The notes under the pieces were generated by a model. The model ran no database searches and was not told the origin of the DNA. It worked only from the letters and a program-made list of their open reading frames with translations. Positions 17,538 through 26,009 of a stretch of 64,000 nucleotides of DNA are shown here, piece after piece. The first letter of the stretch is position 1, and each line of letters opens with the position of its first letter. The stretch covers positions 1 through 64,000 of the forward strand of contig JAEUKR010000047.1 in assembly GCA_016794245.1 (NCBI GenBank), given 5' to 3'. Source of the stretch: Caedimonas sp. (lineage in GTDB: Bacteria; Pseudomonadota; Alphaproteobacteria; Caedimonadales; Caedimonadaceae). The position numbers and the translations under genes were made by a program.

Positions 17538-17939
17538 TTATCGTTGAGCAGAATAGGGTTGGGAATCATGTTTGTTCCTGTAATCCTGAATCGCCGCTTT
17601 AATCGCGTCTTCGGCAAGCATTGAACAGTGAATCTTGACGGGGGGAAGCGATAATTCCTGGGCAATGTGCGTATTTTTAATCGCAAGCGCATCTTCCAGT
17701 CTTTTGCCTTTCACCATCTCGGTTACGAGAGAACTCGAAGCAATGGCGCTGCCGCACCCAAAGGTTTTAAAACGCGCCTCTTCAATAATGCCGTCTTTCA
17801 CCTTAATTTGAAGTTTCATGACATCCCCGCAGGCTGGCGCACCCACAAGACCTGTGCCAACCGATGGATCACCCTTGTCAAGAGATCCCACATTACGAGG
17901 ATTTTCATAGTGATCAATTACTTTTTGCGCATATGCCAT
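17538..17939 (-). CDS. iscU: Fe-S cluster scaffold protein IscU
   Basis: The 133-residue scaffold has the three ligand cysteines (APACGDVMK, TFGCGSAIA, KIHCSMLAEDAI), the regulatory Asp in ACGD, and the LPPVK chaperone-recognition motif (SLPPVKIHC). It starts MAYAQKVIDHYENPRNVGS, typical of the family. It lies 55 nt after iscS. Confidence 0.96.
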   Translation of the reverse strand: MAYAQKVIDHYENPRNVGSLDKGDPSVGTGLVGAPACGDVMKLQIKVKDGIIEEARFKTFGCGSAIASSSLVTEMVKGKRLEDALAIKNTHIAQELSLPPVKIHCSMLAEDAIKAAIQDYRNKHDSQPYSAQR

Positions 17940-17994
17940 TTGTTTCCTCCAATATGTTATCTACTTCTAACCTTAGATAGGAAGAAGCCCGTTG

Positions 17995-19266
17995 TTAGTG
18001 CGCCGCCCAATTGATGGACTTTAAATCAACGCCTTCCCGCGCCATTTCCCATAAGGGACTCATGTCACGCAACCGCTTGACTTCTTCGATTAATCGTTTC
18101 ATCGCATACGTCAATTCTTCAGAAGTGGTGAACCGACCAAAGCCAATTCTGAGAGACGTATGCGCCAGTTCTTCTTCGACCCCCAGCGCCCGCAAAACAT
18201 AAGAAGGTTCTAAAGAAGCCGACGTACATGCGGAACCAGAGGAAACAGCCAGATCCTTGATACCCATCATCAAGCCTTCTCCTTCAACATAAGCAAAACT
18301 GATGTTAAGATTGCCAGGAATTCGATACGTCAAATCGCCATTGATGTAAATTTCTTTAAGGTCTTGCTTCAGCCCTTTATAAAAGAAGTCACGATATTCA
18401 AGAAGGCGTGCGCTTTCCTGCGCCATTTCTCTTTCAGCAATCGCACAGGCTTCGCCAAGTCCGACGCACAGCGCGGGGGATAAAGTTCCCGACCGCAAGC
18501 CACGCTCTTGTCCTCCGCCGTTGATGAGAGGAACAAGCCTTACCCGTGGCTTGCGGCGCACATAAAGAGCGCCAATTCCTTTGGGCCCATAAACTTTGTG
18601 GCCTGACAGACTCAGAAGATCAATGTTCATCTCGATCATGTTGAGCGGGATCTTTCCAACCGCTTGAGCGGCGTCGGTATGGAAAAAGACTCCCCTTGAC
18701 CGACAAAGTTTTCCGATAGCCTCGATGGGCTGAATCACGCCGATTTCATTGTTTACGGCCATGATCGACACCAAGGCCGTCTGATCTGTGATCGCGCTTT
18801 CCAGTTGATTGACATCGATCAATCCATCAGGTCGCACAGGCAAATACGTCACCTGAATGCCTTCCTGTTCAAGATGACGCGCCGTATCCAGGACGCATTT
18901 ATGCTCGGTCACACAGGTGATCAGATGATTTTTACGATCCTGATAGAATTTCATCACCCCCTTGAGGGCAAGATTATTCGCTTCAGTGGCGCCAGACGTG
19001 AAAATAATTTCCTTGGGATTGGCGTGAATCAGCCGAGCCACTTGTGCGCGCGCTTTCTCTACCGCTTCTTCCGCATCCCACCCATAACAATGATTGCGCG
19101 AATGAGGATTGCCGAAATGCTCATAAAAATACGGCAGCATCTTCTCAACGACTCTCGGATCGCAAGGCGTTGTCGCCTGGTAATCAAGGTAAACGACGCC
19201 CGTGGGATGCGCATAAGCAGGAGCAGAACCAGGAACAGTGTGTTGATTTTGTAAACGTGACGTCAT
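17995..19266 (-). CDS. iscS: Cysteine desulfurase IscS
   Basis: The 423-residue PLP enzyme has the N-terminal [14 protein letters not shown], the PLP-binding His/Lys segment [19 protein letters not shown] and the persulfide Cys in [17 protein letters not shown], near residue 345. It takes sulfur from cysteine for IscU and for thionucleosides. A GAGGGG ribosome site precedes the ATG. About 20 extra N-terminal residues are present relative to E. coli IscS. It is preceded in tandem by a second, divergent desulfurase. Confidence 0.96.
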   Translation of the reverse strand: MTSRLQNQHTVPGSAPAYAHPTGVVYLDYQATTPCDPRVVEKMLPYFYEHFGNPHSRNHCYGWDAEEAVEKARAQVARLIHANPKEIIFTSGATEANNLALKGVMKFYQDRKNHLITCVTEHKCVLDTARHLEQEGIQVTYLPVRPDGLIDVNQLESAITDQTALVSIMAVNNEIGVIQPIEAIGKLCRSRGVFFHTDAAQAVGKIPLNMIEMNIDLLSLSGHKVYGPKGIGALYVRRKPRVRLVPLINGGGQERGLRSGTLSPALCVGLGEACAIAEREMAQESARLLEYRDFFYKGLKQDLKEIYINGDLTYRIPGNLNISFAYVEGEGLMMGIKDLAVSSGSACTSASLEPSYVLRALGVEEELAHTSLRIGFGRFTTSEELTYAMKRLIEEVKRLRDMSPLWEMAREGVDLKSINWAAH

Positions 19267-19275
19267 TTTTACCCC

Positions 19276-20388
19276 TCAGGCCGCCTTCAATTGACAATGT
19301 TCGTAAATTTTAAACCAGTCCTCTAGTAATGAGTCTATTTCTTCACGCGTCGTCGTCGGGCATAAACTGATGCGAATTGTCTCGCGCGCATTGGTCTCTG
19401 ATACGCCCATCGCCAGCAACACATGAGAAGCGCTTATTTTTCCCGACGAGCAGGCGGATCCGGCACTGACGGCATACCCTGCCAAATCCAGCCTCATGAG
19501 CTGAATCTCGTTCGACATCCCCGGCATACGAAGGAGAGAGGTATTGGGCAACCGAGGCACACGGGAACCGTAAATCTCTACATCTGGCGCTCTTTCCTGG
19601 ATTGTTTGTTCAAAATAGTCTCGCAACTTTTCTGCAGCGCTCCAATCCTCTCGGACGGCTTCTTGAACAGCAATCCCAAATCCGGCAATCGCAGCGGCAT
19701 TGTGTGTTCCGGCACGACGATTTTTTTCTTGTCCTCCGCCGCGAATAAGGGAGGGACAAGGTATGCCTTCTTTCAAGACGAGTGCCGCCGCGCCCGAAGG
19801 TCCGCCCACTTTGCTGGATGCGATGGTCAGCGCGTCGACCCCCAGAGATCTGAAACTTATGGGAAATCTCCCCACTGCCTGTATCGCATCCGTATGCATA
19901 AAAGCGCCATAGGATTTAACCAGGCGCGCGATATCTTCAATAGGCTGAATGACGCCTGTCTCATTATTGGCCATATGAACGGAAACCAGAGCAGGGCTTT
20001 GATCTTTAAGAAAAGCTTCAAGAACGTCAATGTTTACAATACCTTGGCTCGTTACAGGAAGTTTGACGACTTTTTCGGATGCGTAAAGAGTGGAGACATG
20101 ATCCGTTGCGCCTACCAGAAGACGAACGCCCTGCTCTTCAAAACCCCGAATCACCAGGTTATTGGCTTCGCTGCCACAGCTTGTAAAAATGATTTCCCTA
20201 GCATGGGCATCGAGGGCCTTTGCCACCTGATGACGCGCTTCTTCGACAATCCCTGAAAGATGACGCCCATATTGATGCACAGAAGAAGGATTGCCCGAAA
20301 ATCGGAGGGTTTCCAGCATCTTTTTGTATGGCCCCGACTTGAGAGGAGCGCAAGCGTTATAATCCAGATAAATGCCTGACATGTTCAT
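19276..20388 (-). CDS. Second, NifS-like cysteine desulfurase (Rickettsia spl1-type)
   Basis: This 370-residue class V aminotransferase (IYLDYNACAP at the N-terminus) keeps a PLP Lys in ASSKVGGPSGAAAL, where IscS has SGHK, and a Cys in AGSACSSGKISASHVL. The loop is of the short NifS group II/III type. The ATG at 20388 overlaps the iscR stop (ATGA), with AGAGAGG upstream, so the two are translationally coupled. A NifS-like gene between iscR and iscS is known from Rickettsia, where it is called spl1. Its separate role is not established. The longer frame to 20478 lies inside iscR and is not used. Confidence 0.88.
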   Translation of the reverse strand: MNMSGIYLDYNACAPLKSGPYKKMLETLRFSGNPSSVHQYGRHLSGIVEEARHQVAKALDAHAREIIFTSCGSEANNLVIRGFEEQGVRLLVGATDHVSTLYASEKVVKLPVTSQGIVNIDVLEAFLKDQSPALVSVHMANNETGVIQPIEDIARLVKSYGAFMHTDAIQAVGRFPISFRSLGVDALTIASSKVGGPSGAAALVLKEGIPCPSLIRGGGQEKNRRAGTHNAAAIAGFGIAVQEAVREDWSAAEKLRDYFEQTIQERAPDVEIYGSRVPRLPNTSLLRMPGMSNEIQLMRLDLAGYAVSAGSACSSGKISASHVLLAMGVSETNARETIRISLCPTTTREEIDSLLEDWFKIYEHCQLKAA

Positions 20389-20873
20389 GGGTGGCCTCTC
20401 TCTGCGACGCAAGGAGACGCGAAAGGAACAGAAGAAACAGAAGAAACGGCGAGAAAAGATCCAGGGTGCGGTACGCAAAGATCATGCAACGTAACCGAGC
20501 GGAAGTAATGTTCAATATTCGCCTCAAGTCCTGCCCACAAATCGTGCGTAAGGCATTTCGTGGATTTTCCCTGGCACCTCACCTCTGACTTGATGGAACA
20601 GCGCGTTGTTTTAATCTTTTCTTCAACAGCCTGAATAATGTCAGAAATTTTCAATTGGTCGGGCGTATGCGCCAGAATATACCCTCCCTGATAGCCTCGC
20701 GCACTTTTCACCAGACCTTTCTTTCTAAGTTTCACGAAAAGTTGTTCAAGGTAAGCAAGAGGAAGAGCCTGACGCTGGGCAATCTCGGTCAATCGCACCG
20801 GACCCTGTGAAGCACAGAAAGCCAGATCCGCCATCGCCATCACCGCATATTGCGCCTTTGTCCCTAACTTCAT
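20385..20873 (-). CDS. iscR: Fe-S-responsive Rrf2 regulator IscR
   Basis: This 162-residue Rrf2-family winged-helix protein (MKLGTKAQYAVMAMADLAF, PLAYLEQLFVKLRKKGLVKSAR) keeps three cysteines and a His in the cluster-binding loop (TRCSIKSEVRCQG, then KCLTHDLW), like [2Fe-2S] IscR. AAGG lies before the ATG at 20873; the frame runs on to 20903 without a ribosome site. It probably represses its own operon when its cluster is loaded: an IscR type 1-like sequence overlaps the promoter. Confidence 0.93.
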   Translation of the reverse strand: MKLGTKAQYAVMAMADLAFCASQGPVRLTEIAQRQALPLAYLEQLFVKLRKKGLVKSARGYQGGYILAHTPDQLKISDIIQAVEEKIKTTRCSIKSEVRCQGKSTKCLTHDLWAGLEANIEHYFRSVTLHDLCVPHPGSFLAVSSVSSVPFASPCVAERGHP

Positions 20874-20905
20874 AAAAAACCTTTTTAATTCAGCGTATAT
20901 CACAT

Positions 20906-20934
20906 AACATACTAATCATGATTAAATTAGTCAA
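20906..20934 (-). promoter_or_regulatory. iscR promoter with overlapping IscR type 1-like site
   Basis: On the minus strand, a -35 TTGACT (20929-20934), 17-bp spacer and -10 TATGTT (20906-20911). The surrounding CTTGACTAATTTAATCATG resembles the known type 1 IscR consensus (a TTGACTAAATTAGTC-like core). The match is by eye and the position about 33 nt upstream of the iscR ATG fits autoregulation. Confidence 0.65.
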
Positions 20935-21061
20935 GATTGAAACAAGGCTTCTCCTTTTCCTTGCCCGTGCTTAACATGTCCGCATCTCTTGCGTTTTTAA
21001 CATCTTGATCGTATTAATAACTTAAAGTCAGATCAGCATCCTTATGACACTGGAGCGTCAG

Positions 21062-21475
21062 ATGAATCTCCCTCAAATCAATGTGGCTGTTGGAGTTCTC
21101 ATGAATGAAGCACGAGAAATCCTGATCGCTCGACGTCCTGACGGAAAACCAATGCCTGGTTCCTGGGAATTTCCGGGAGGAAAGATTGAAGCGCAAGAAA
21201 CGGCCTCTCAAGCGCTTTTGAGAGAAATGCGTGAGGAATTGGGCATACGGATTGATTTAGATCACACTACTCTGTTAGGCAAAGTAGAATATGCTTATCC
21301 TGAATTTATTTTTCATGCGCCTGTTTTTCTATGCGCTCATTGGCAAGAAGAGCCTCAACCGCTGGAAGGACAAAGACTGGCATGGATCAGGCTCCAGGAC
21401 TTTCCTTCATATCATTTTCTTCCGGCCTGCGAGAAGATCTTTTCGCTCATCGAACAAAAGACTGATTTGTTCTGA
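21062..21475 (+). CDS. mutT: Nudix hydrolase, MutT-type 8-oxo-dGTP pyrophosphohydrolase
   Basis: The 137-residue protein has the Nudix box GGKIEAQETASQALLREMREELGI in the usual place, preceded by PGSWEFPGG. This and the N-terminal VAVGVLMNEAREILIARRP fit MutT, which cleanses 8-oxo-dGTP from the nucleotide pool. The ATG at 21062 is preferred (GGAG 6 nt upstream) over the one at 21044. It diverges from iscR; substrate is inferred from the family. Confidence 0.85.
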   Translation: MNLPQINVAVGVLMNEAREILIARRPDGKPMPGSWEFPGGKIEAQETASQALLREMREELGIRIDLDHTTLLGKVEYAYPEFIFHAPVFLCAHWQEEPQPLEGQRLAWIRLQDFPSYHFLPACEKIFSLIEQKTDLF

Positions 21476-21514
21476 TTTGTTCATCCTTCATCCATTCATG
21501 AGAGTAGAAAGAAC

Positions 21515-22063
21515 CTAAAAAACGCCTTCGGCTGCCAGCATTTGTTTTTTTCGCTGAAGCCCCCATCGGTACCCTCCCAACGATCCATCTTTGCGCAAGA
21601 CGCGGTGGCAGGGTAAAAACAGGGAAACGGGGTTGGCGCCCACAGCCGATCCAACAGCGCGCGCAGCATCAGGATGGCCGATCGTCCGGGCAATTTTCTG
21701 GTAAGTCGTTGTTTCACCGAAAGGAAGGGTCGATAAATAACGCCAGACCTTTAATTGAAAGGGCGTCCCGCTCACCAGAATGGGCAAAGGATCGTCCTCA
21801 AGGATTCTTTGGCTCCATCCCTGAATAAGATCTTTATCTTCAAAGAGTTCTGAGAAGTGATATTTCGCCATAAAATACTTTTGAAAATCAGTCAACGCCG
21901 CTTCAGAATCAGGATAGCACAGGGCGAGCAGATACTTTGACGTTGCCACCAAAAACATTTCTCCATAAGCGGAGGGACAAGCACCTCCACACACTTTCCA
22001 TCCCGAAAGATGATGCGACAACGCTGCTGAATCCACAAAGAGAAAGGTATGAAGCGAGGACAT
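21515..22063 (-). CDS. ogt: Methylated-DNA--protein-cysteine methyltransferase
   Basis: The 182-residue protein has the acceptor-cysteine motif LPCHRVLRKDGSLGGYRWG and the winged-helix DNA-binding part GTPFQLKVWRYLSTLPFGETTTYQKIA with the intercalating Arg in GHPDAARAVG. It repairs O6-alkylguanine by suicidal transfer to Cys. The N-terminal RNase-H-like domain is present. It faces mutT; both are DNA damage-avoidance genes but are transcribed convergently. Confidence 0.9.
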   Translation of the reverse strand: MSSLHTFLFVDSAALSHHLSGWKVCGGACPSAYGEMFLVATSKYLLALCYPDSEAALTDFQKYFMAKYHFSELFEDKDLIQGWSQRILEDDPLPILVSGTPFQLKVWRYLSTLPFGETTTYQKIARTIGHPDAARAVGSAVGANPVSLFLPCHRVLRKDGSLGGYRWGLQRKKQMLAAEGVF

Positions 22064-22147
22064 CTCAGTTCCTTGTATCAGGTTTATCAGACTTTTTCCC
22101 GCTTTTTCCCGACCGGATACGGCGACAAAATACGATTATATGCTCAA

Positions 22148-22181
22148 TATACCCAAAGGATTTTGAAAAGCGAAGGATATA
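22148..22181 (+). repeat. Dispersed repeat reduced to its two ends (copy E, 34 nt)
   Basis: TATACCCAAAGGATTT is joined directly to TGAAAAGCGAAGGATATA: the two termini of the repeat without any centre. It lies between ogt and tRNA-Leu(CAG) and looks like an internal-deletion derivative. Confidence 0.7.
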
Positions 22182-22270
22182 AAAGATATAAAAGAAATCC
22201 ATTCCTGATGACTATCATTCTCGACTTGACATCAATAACCAGCGCGAGTACATCATAAGTTCAGCAACCA

Positions 22271-22357
22271 GCCCAGGTGGCGGAATTGGTAGACGCGCTA
22301 GTTTCAGGTACTAGTGGGCGCAAGCTCGTGGAAGTTCGAGTCTTCTCCTGGGCACCA
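22271..22357 (+). tRNA. tRNA-Leu(CAG)
   Basis: An 87-nt class II tRNA: acceptor GCCCAGG with CCTGGGC, D arm TGGCGGAATTGGTAGACGC, anticodon arm CTAGTTTCAGGTACTAG with anticodon CAG, long variable arm, T arm GAAGTTCGAGTCTTC, encoded CCA. Confidence 0.96.
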
Positions 22358-22411
22358 TCATGTACTAAGTCTAAGGCCTACATATTAAAAGATAACAAAG
22401 ATCTATAATTA

Positions 22412-23053
22412 ATGGAAAACAGAAAAGAAATAATGAACCTGCATGTTCAGCACCACTTCCATGATTTGCCTGAAACAGTCAAGTTTGACTCTCTGGTCGC
22501 TGTTGACACGGAAGCCATGGGACTGAATCTTCATCGAGATCGATTATGCGTTGTCCAGCTATCAGGGGGAGACGGGATATGTCATGTGGTTCAATTGAAT
22601 CAGGATCATCGTTATGACGCACCTCATTTAAAGAGAGTGCTCACAGATCCCGACATTACTAAAATATTTCATTTTGGACGATTTGACATCGCTGTCCTTT
22701 ATAAATATCTGGAGGTTACAACACAACCCGTGTATTGCACGAAAATCGCTTCAAAGCTGGTTCGTACCTTCACAGAGCGTCACGGTTTGCGTGATCTGTG
22801 CAAGGATCTTCTAAGCATTGACATCTCAAAAGATCACCAAACATCTGATTGGGGAGAAGCTCATCTGACGCCGGAACAATTAAAATATGCGGCAACTGAT
22901 GTGCTTTATCTCCATAAGATTAAAGAGATTCTGGATCGAAGACTTGTGCGCGAAGGAAGACAGAAACTTGCCCAGGCCTGTTTTGATTTCTTGCCGACTT
23001 GCGCAAAGCTTGACCTTTTAGGGTATTCTCAGTTAAATATACTTGAACATTAA
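22412..23053 (+). CDS. rnd: Ribonuclease D-type 3'-5' exonuclease
   Basis: This 213-residue protein is a stand-alone DEDDy exonuclease domain: D and E in LVAVDTEAMGL, the second Asp in FHFGRFDIAVLY, and Y...D in EQLKYAATDVLYLHKI. It lacks the HRDC domains of E. coli RNase D, as is usual for the short alphaproteobacterial form. It trims tRNA and other stable RNA 3' ends. The ATG at 22412 gives the full frame; an ATG at 22433 is an equal choice, and neither has a strong ribosome site. The gene lies 54 nt after a tRNA and next to kdsD, a common alphaproteobacterial order. Confidence 0.9.
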   Translation: MENRKEIMNLHVQHHFHDLPETVKFDSLVAVDTEAMGLNLHRDRLCVVQLSGGDGICHVVQLNQDHRYDAPHLKRVLTDPDITKIFHFGRFDIAVLYKYLEVTTQPVYCTKIASKLVRTFTERHGLRDLCKDLLSIDISKDHQTSDWGEAHLTPEQLKYAATDVLYLHKIKEILDRRLVREGRQKLAQACFDFLPTCAKLDLLGYSQLNILEH

Positions 23054-23055
23054 TG

Positions 23056-23180
23056 TTCCTCGTCTTTCAAGGTGTGGAGATGGTTGGGGGGCTTGATTCG
23101 CCCTGCTCACGTTGTTATACGTACGCTGCGCGGATTCACCGCTTGTCCACCACCCCAGATTTTGAAAGACGAAGAGTATA
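23056..23180 (-). repeat. Dispersed palindromic repeat, copy F (about 125 nt)
   Basis: A copy in reverse orientation between rnd and kdsD. Inner motifs GGATTCACCGCTTGTCCACCACCCC match the reverse complement of copies C and D in that portion (shown here in parts: CACCGCTTGTCCACC). Both ends carry the same arm (CGTCTTTCAA and TTGAAAGACG), a hybrid form that makes a more perfect terminal palindrome. Confidence 0.7.
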
Positions 23181-23269
23181 TTAAGCTTTTTTTATCGTTG
23201 ATTTGGCAGTAGACTTGCGTCTGAAAGATTTCAGGCGAAAGGTATGCCCGAAATATTACAGGATTCATC

Positions 23270-24259
23270 ATGGCTTCTATTCTTTCTTTTCCTCCGCGGT
23301 TTGAGCTTCATGAAGCGCAGCGTGTGCTGAACCTGGAAGCCGAAGCCCTGAAGATGTTATGTCAAAGTCTCGATCACTCCTTTGTTCAAGCTGTCAAAAT
23401 CCTGCATGATACCATAGGGCACGTTGTTGTGACAGGAATGGGAAAAAGCGGGCATGTAGCGCGTAAAATTGCCGCCACCCTTGCGTCAACGGGAACACCT
23501 TCTCTGTTTGTTCATCCTGCTGAGGCAAGTCATGGAGATCTAGGGATGATTTCTCCAAAAGACAGTGTCGTCGCCCTTTCGCTTTCGGGAGAAACGAGTG
23601 AGCTTTCAGACATTATTGAATATACGCGGCGCTGGGGGGTGCCTCTTGTCGCCATCACCCGGAATCCTGAAAGCAGCCTCGCGGAGATTGCGACAGTTAC
23701 GCTTCTCTTGCCTGAAATTGAGGAGGCATGCGCGATTGGCCTTGCGCCGACGACGTCGACAACTATGATGATCGCTTTGGGGGATGCCCTGGCAACGACA
23801 CTGATGAAGTATCGGGGATTTTCGCCTGCCGATTTTGGCGCTCTTCATCCAGGCGGCAGGTTGGGACAGCGGCTCAAAAGAGTACGCGATTTAATGCATA
23901 CAGGCGATGAAATTCCCCTGATCTCTGAGAATGTTTCGATGAAAGAAGCCTTGCTGGTCATCACCTCAAAGGGATTTGGCTGTGTCGGGCTTATCGATGA
24001 CGAGGGCGTCCTGAAGGGAGTCATTACGGATGGCGACTTGAGACGACATATGAGTTCAAAGTTGCTGGATTTGCACGCAATCGATGTGATGACCCGGACA
24101 CCCATGACGGTGGAAGCGCACATTCTGGCGCAAGAGGCTCTGGCGCTTTTAAATCAACACTGTCGAACAAACCTGTTTGTCGTCGAAACGCTGGGAGACA
24201 AAAAAATGCCCCTGGGCATTGTTCATATCCATGATTTCCTGCGTGCGAATATAACTTGA
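23270..24259 (+). CDS. kdsD: D-arabinose 5-phosphate isomerase (KpsF/GutQ family)
   Basis: The 329-residue protein has an N-terminal SIS sugar-isomerase domain (VVVTGMGKSGHVARKIAATL, FVHPAEASHGDLGMI) and two C-terminal CBS domains (about residues 210-329; VRDLMHTGDEIP, VIDVMTRTPMTVEA-like). It makes arabinose 5-phosphate, the precursor of KDO in lipid A core. AGGATTCATC before ATG gives the ribosome site. It heads a run with lptC, lptA and lptB. Confidence 0.94.
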   Translation: MASILSFPPRFELHEAQRVLNLEAEALKMLCQSLDHSFVQAVKILHDTIGHVVVTGMGKSGHVARKIAATLASTGTPSLFVHPAEASHGDLGMISPKDSVVALSLSGETSELSDIIEYTRRWGVPLVAITRNPESSLAEIATVTLLLPEIEEACAIGLAPTTSTTMMIALGDALATTLMKYRGFSPADFGALHPGGRLGQRLKRVRDLMHTGDEIPLISENVSMKEALLVITSKGFGCVGLIDDEGVLKGVITDGDLRRHMSSKLLDLHAIDVMTRTPMTVEAHILAQEALALLNQHCRTNLFVVETLGDKKMPLGIVHIHDFLRANIT

Positions 24260-24312
24260 GAGATCGTGAAAACAGCCACAACAGGAAATTAAAAACAGGA
24301 CTTAAAAGAGAA

Positions 24313-24966
24313 ATGAAAGCAGGTTTTCCACGGCCATTCCTTATAAATGCCGCCCAACATCAATACAATGTGACGCATACTCAGCGCGTTCAGATGCTGC
24401 GCAAGCTTTTTCCGCTTATGGCAAGCGCGATGTTTATGTTGATTATCTTCTGGCCTGAAATCAGAAGTTTACTGGAAAAATCCCATGTATCCGATACGAA
24501 CTTTAAAAAATTTATTTACGCACGCAATCGTTTAAATGCTCCTCGGTTGCACTCAACGGATGAGAAAGGCAGGCCTTATTATATATCCGCCAAAAGCGCC
24601 ATTCAGAAAAGCGAGAAAATCGCTGATCTTGAGGCTCCTCGAAGCAAGATGCGGATGGAGGACGGTACCGACCTTGAAATTAAGGCGAATACAGGACTTT
24701 ATAACGACTTGACAAAAATCCTGGACTATAAAAACAATGTGAGATTGCGAAGCGACACGGGCTATAAACTCAAAACCTCTTTAGCCCATGCGAATTTGGA
24801 AAAAAAGCAGGCGTTTGGAGATCGACATGTAGAAGGCGAAGGCCCTGCCGGAAAAGTCTGGGCTGAGGGCTTTCACGCCACTCAGAACGGCGTCATTCAC
24901 TTTAAAGGCAAAAGCTGTTTGATCATTCATCAAGACAAACAAGCCGTTCCCAAGGAGAAGTCGTGA
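24313..24966 (+). CDS. lptC: LPS export protein LptC
   Basis: The 217-residue protein has one N-terminal membrane helix (LFPLMASAMFMLIIFWPEI) and a periplasmic beta-jellyroll domain of the OstA/LptC kind. It sits in the inner membrane with LptBFG and passes LPS to LptA. The ATG at 24313 is chosen; the frame also opens with TTG at 24256 overlapping the kdsD stop, which would add 19 residues. Sequence similarity to E. coli LptC is low, so the call rests on topology and its place between kdsD and lptA. Confidence 0.82.
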   Translation: MKAGFPRPFLINAAQHQYNVTHTQRVQMLRKLFPLMASAMFMLIIFWPEIRSLLEKSHVSDTNFKKFIYARNRLNAPRLHSTDEKGRPYYISAKSAIQKSEKIADLEAPRSKMRMEDGTDLEIKANTGLYNDLTKILDYKNNVRLRSDTGYKLKTSLAHANLEKKQAFGDRHVEGEGPAGKVWAEGFHATQNGVIHFKGKSCLIIHQDKQAVPKEKS

Positions 24967-25829
24967 ACATACGCCACATGTTTTATGCGTTATCCGCGCT
25001 TTTTCTTTTCAGCGCAGGAAAAAGTTTTGCGTCCTCTTCCGCTCTTCAAAGGAACGCCCAGGTCGATCCCCTGGATGCAGCGCAAGAGCTTCCGCTCGAA
25101 ATCAATGCAGAAAACGGCATTGTTTGTGAACGGGAGAAAAATATCTGTACGGCCTCGGGAAATGTTGTTGCCTCCCATGGAGACCATGTTCTGAATTGTG
25201 ATACGTTAATCGCTTATTTTCGAGAAGGTAAAGATCGAAAAACCGAGCTTTGGCAAGTCGAAGCCAAAGGAAATGTCGTGATCCATTCAACGAAAGCTCA
25301 TCATGTAGCCTATGCTCAACATGGTCTTTATACGCTGGACGATGAACGCGCCCTCTTGACAGGACGCAACTTGAAGTTGGAAGTGGATGACTTGACAGTG
25401 ACAGCCAAGGATGCGCTGGAATATTCCAAAAGCAAAAACATCGCTTTCGCTAAAGGAGAGGCGGTTGCGGTCAAGGAAAATCGCCTTATCAAAGGGGAGA
25501 CGCTCAAAGCTTATTTTGCCCCGAATCAACAAGGCAAACATGATATTCAGCGAATCGAAGCGTTTAAAAATGTTCTGATTTCGACAGATACTGAGGTTGC
25601 AACAGGTGATTATGGCGATTACTTGAAAGATAAGGAATTTGCGACTCTCGAAGGAAACGTCAAGATTACCCGACAGGATGGCCAAATAGAAGGACAATAC
25701 GCCGAAGTAAAGCTGGATAAAGGGATCAGCAAAGTGTTAAATCAATCGCCTGTCTCTTCAACACGCTCACGCAAATCAAACCAGCGTGTGCATGTTCTGA
25801 TTTTACCGCGACAAAAGAAAGCGGCTTAG
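24963..25829 (+). CDS. lptA: LPS transport periplasmic bridge protein LptA (OstA-like)
   Basis: The 288-residue protein has a signal peptide (FYALSALFLFSAGKSFA) and an OstA-type beta-taco domain (EINAENGIVCEREKNICTASGNVVA, and several repeated strands to about residue 250), with a basic C-terminal tail. It starts at GTG 24963 with AAGGAG upstream and overlaps lptC by 4 nt. It is longer than E. coli LptA (185), as in several alphaproteobacteria. Confidence 0.88.
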   Translation: MNIRHMFYALSALFLFSAGKSFASSSALQRNAQVDPLDAAQELPLEINAENGIVCEREKNICTASGNVVASHGDHVLNCDTLIAYFREGKDRKTELWQVEAKGNVVIHSTKAHHVAYAQHGLYTLDDERALLTGRNLKLEVDDLTVTAKDALEYSKSKNIAFAKGEAVAVKENRLIKGETLKAYFAPNQQGKHDIQRIEAFKNVLISTDTEVATGDYGDYLKDKEFATLEGNVKITRQDGQIEGQYAEVKLDKGISKVLNQSPVSSTRSRKSNQRVHVLILPRQKKAA

Positions 25830-25885
25830 CCCCATGACAGCGTCAACGTTAAATCATGAACTTTTTTTCAAGCTCATCTTTCCGA

Positions 25886-25964
25886 GAACCTGTCTTCAGA
25901 GTTTGGATCATGAGGTGAAAAACGGGTGTTTTGCGACTGCAAGGCAATCTATGAAGACAAGTTC
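25886..25964. mobile_element. MITE-like element, copy 2 (79 nt)
   Basis: Ends are GAACCTGTCTTCAGAGTTTG and, inward from the right, GAACTTGTCTTCATAGATTG. It matches copy 1 at 4311 through the middle too (AAGGCAATCTATGAA). It lies in the lptA-lptB gap and overlaps the upstream extension of the lptB reading frame. No target duplication is evident here. Confidence 0.65.
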
Positions 25965-26009
25965 CCGGAAGTGTCATCAAAGCCACGGAGTTGCAGGAGT
26001 ACAGCCTCT

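Noticed and set aside
20388-20478. A 30-residue N-terminal extension of the NifS-like desulfurase
   Set aside because: The extra codons lie inside iscR in another frame, and the family starts at the ATG at 20388, which has a ribosome site.
25926-26009. A 28-residue N-terminal extension of LptB
   Set aside because: The codons come from the MITE and its flank, and the ATG at 26010 has an AGGAG site.
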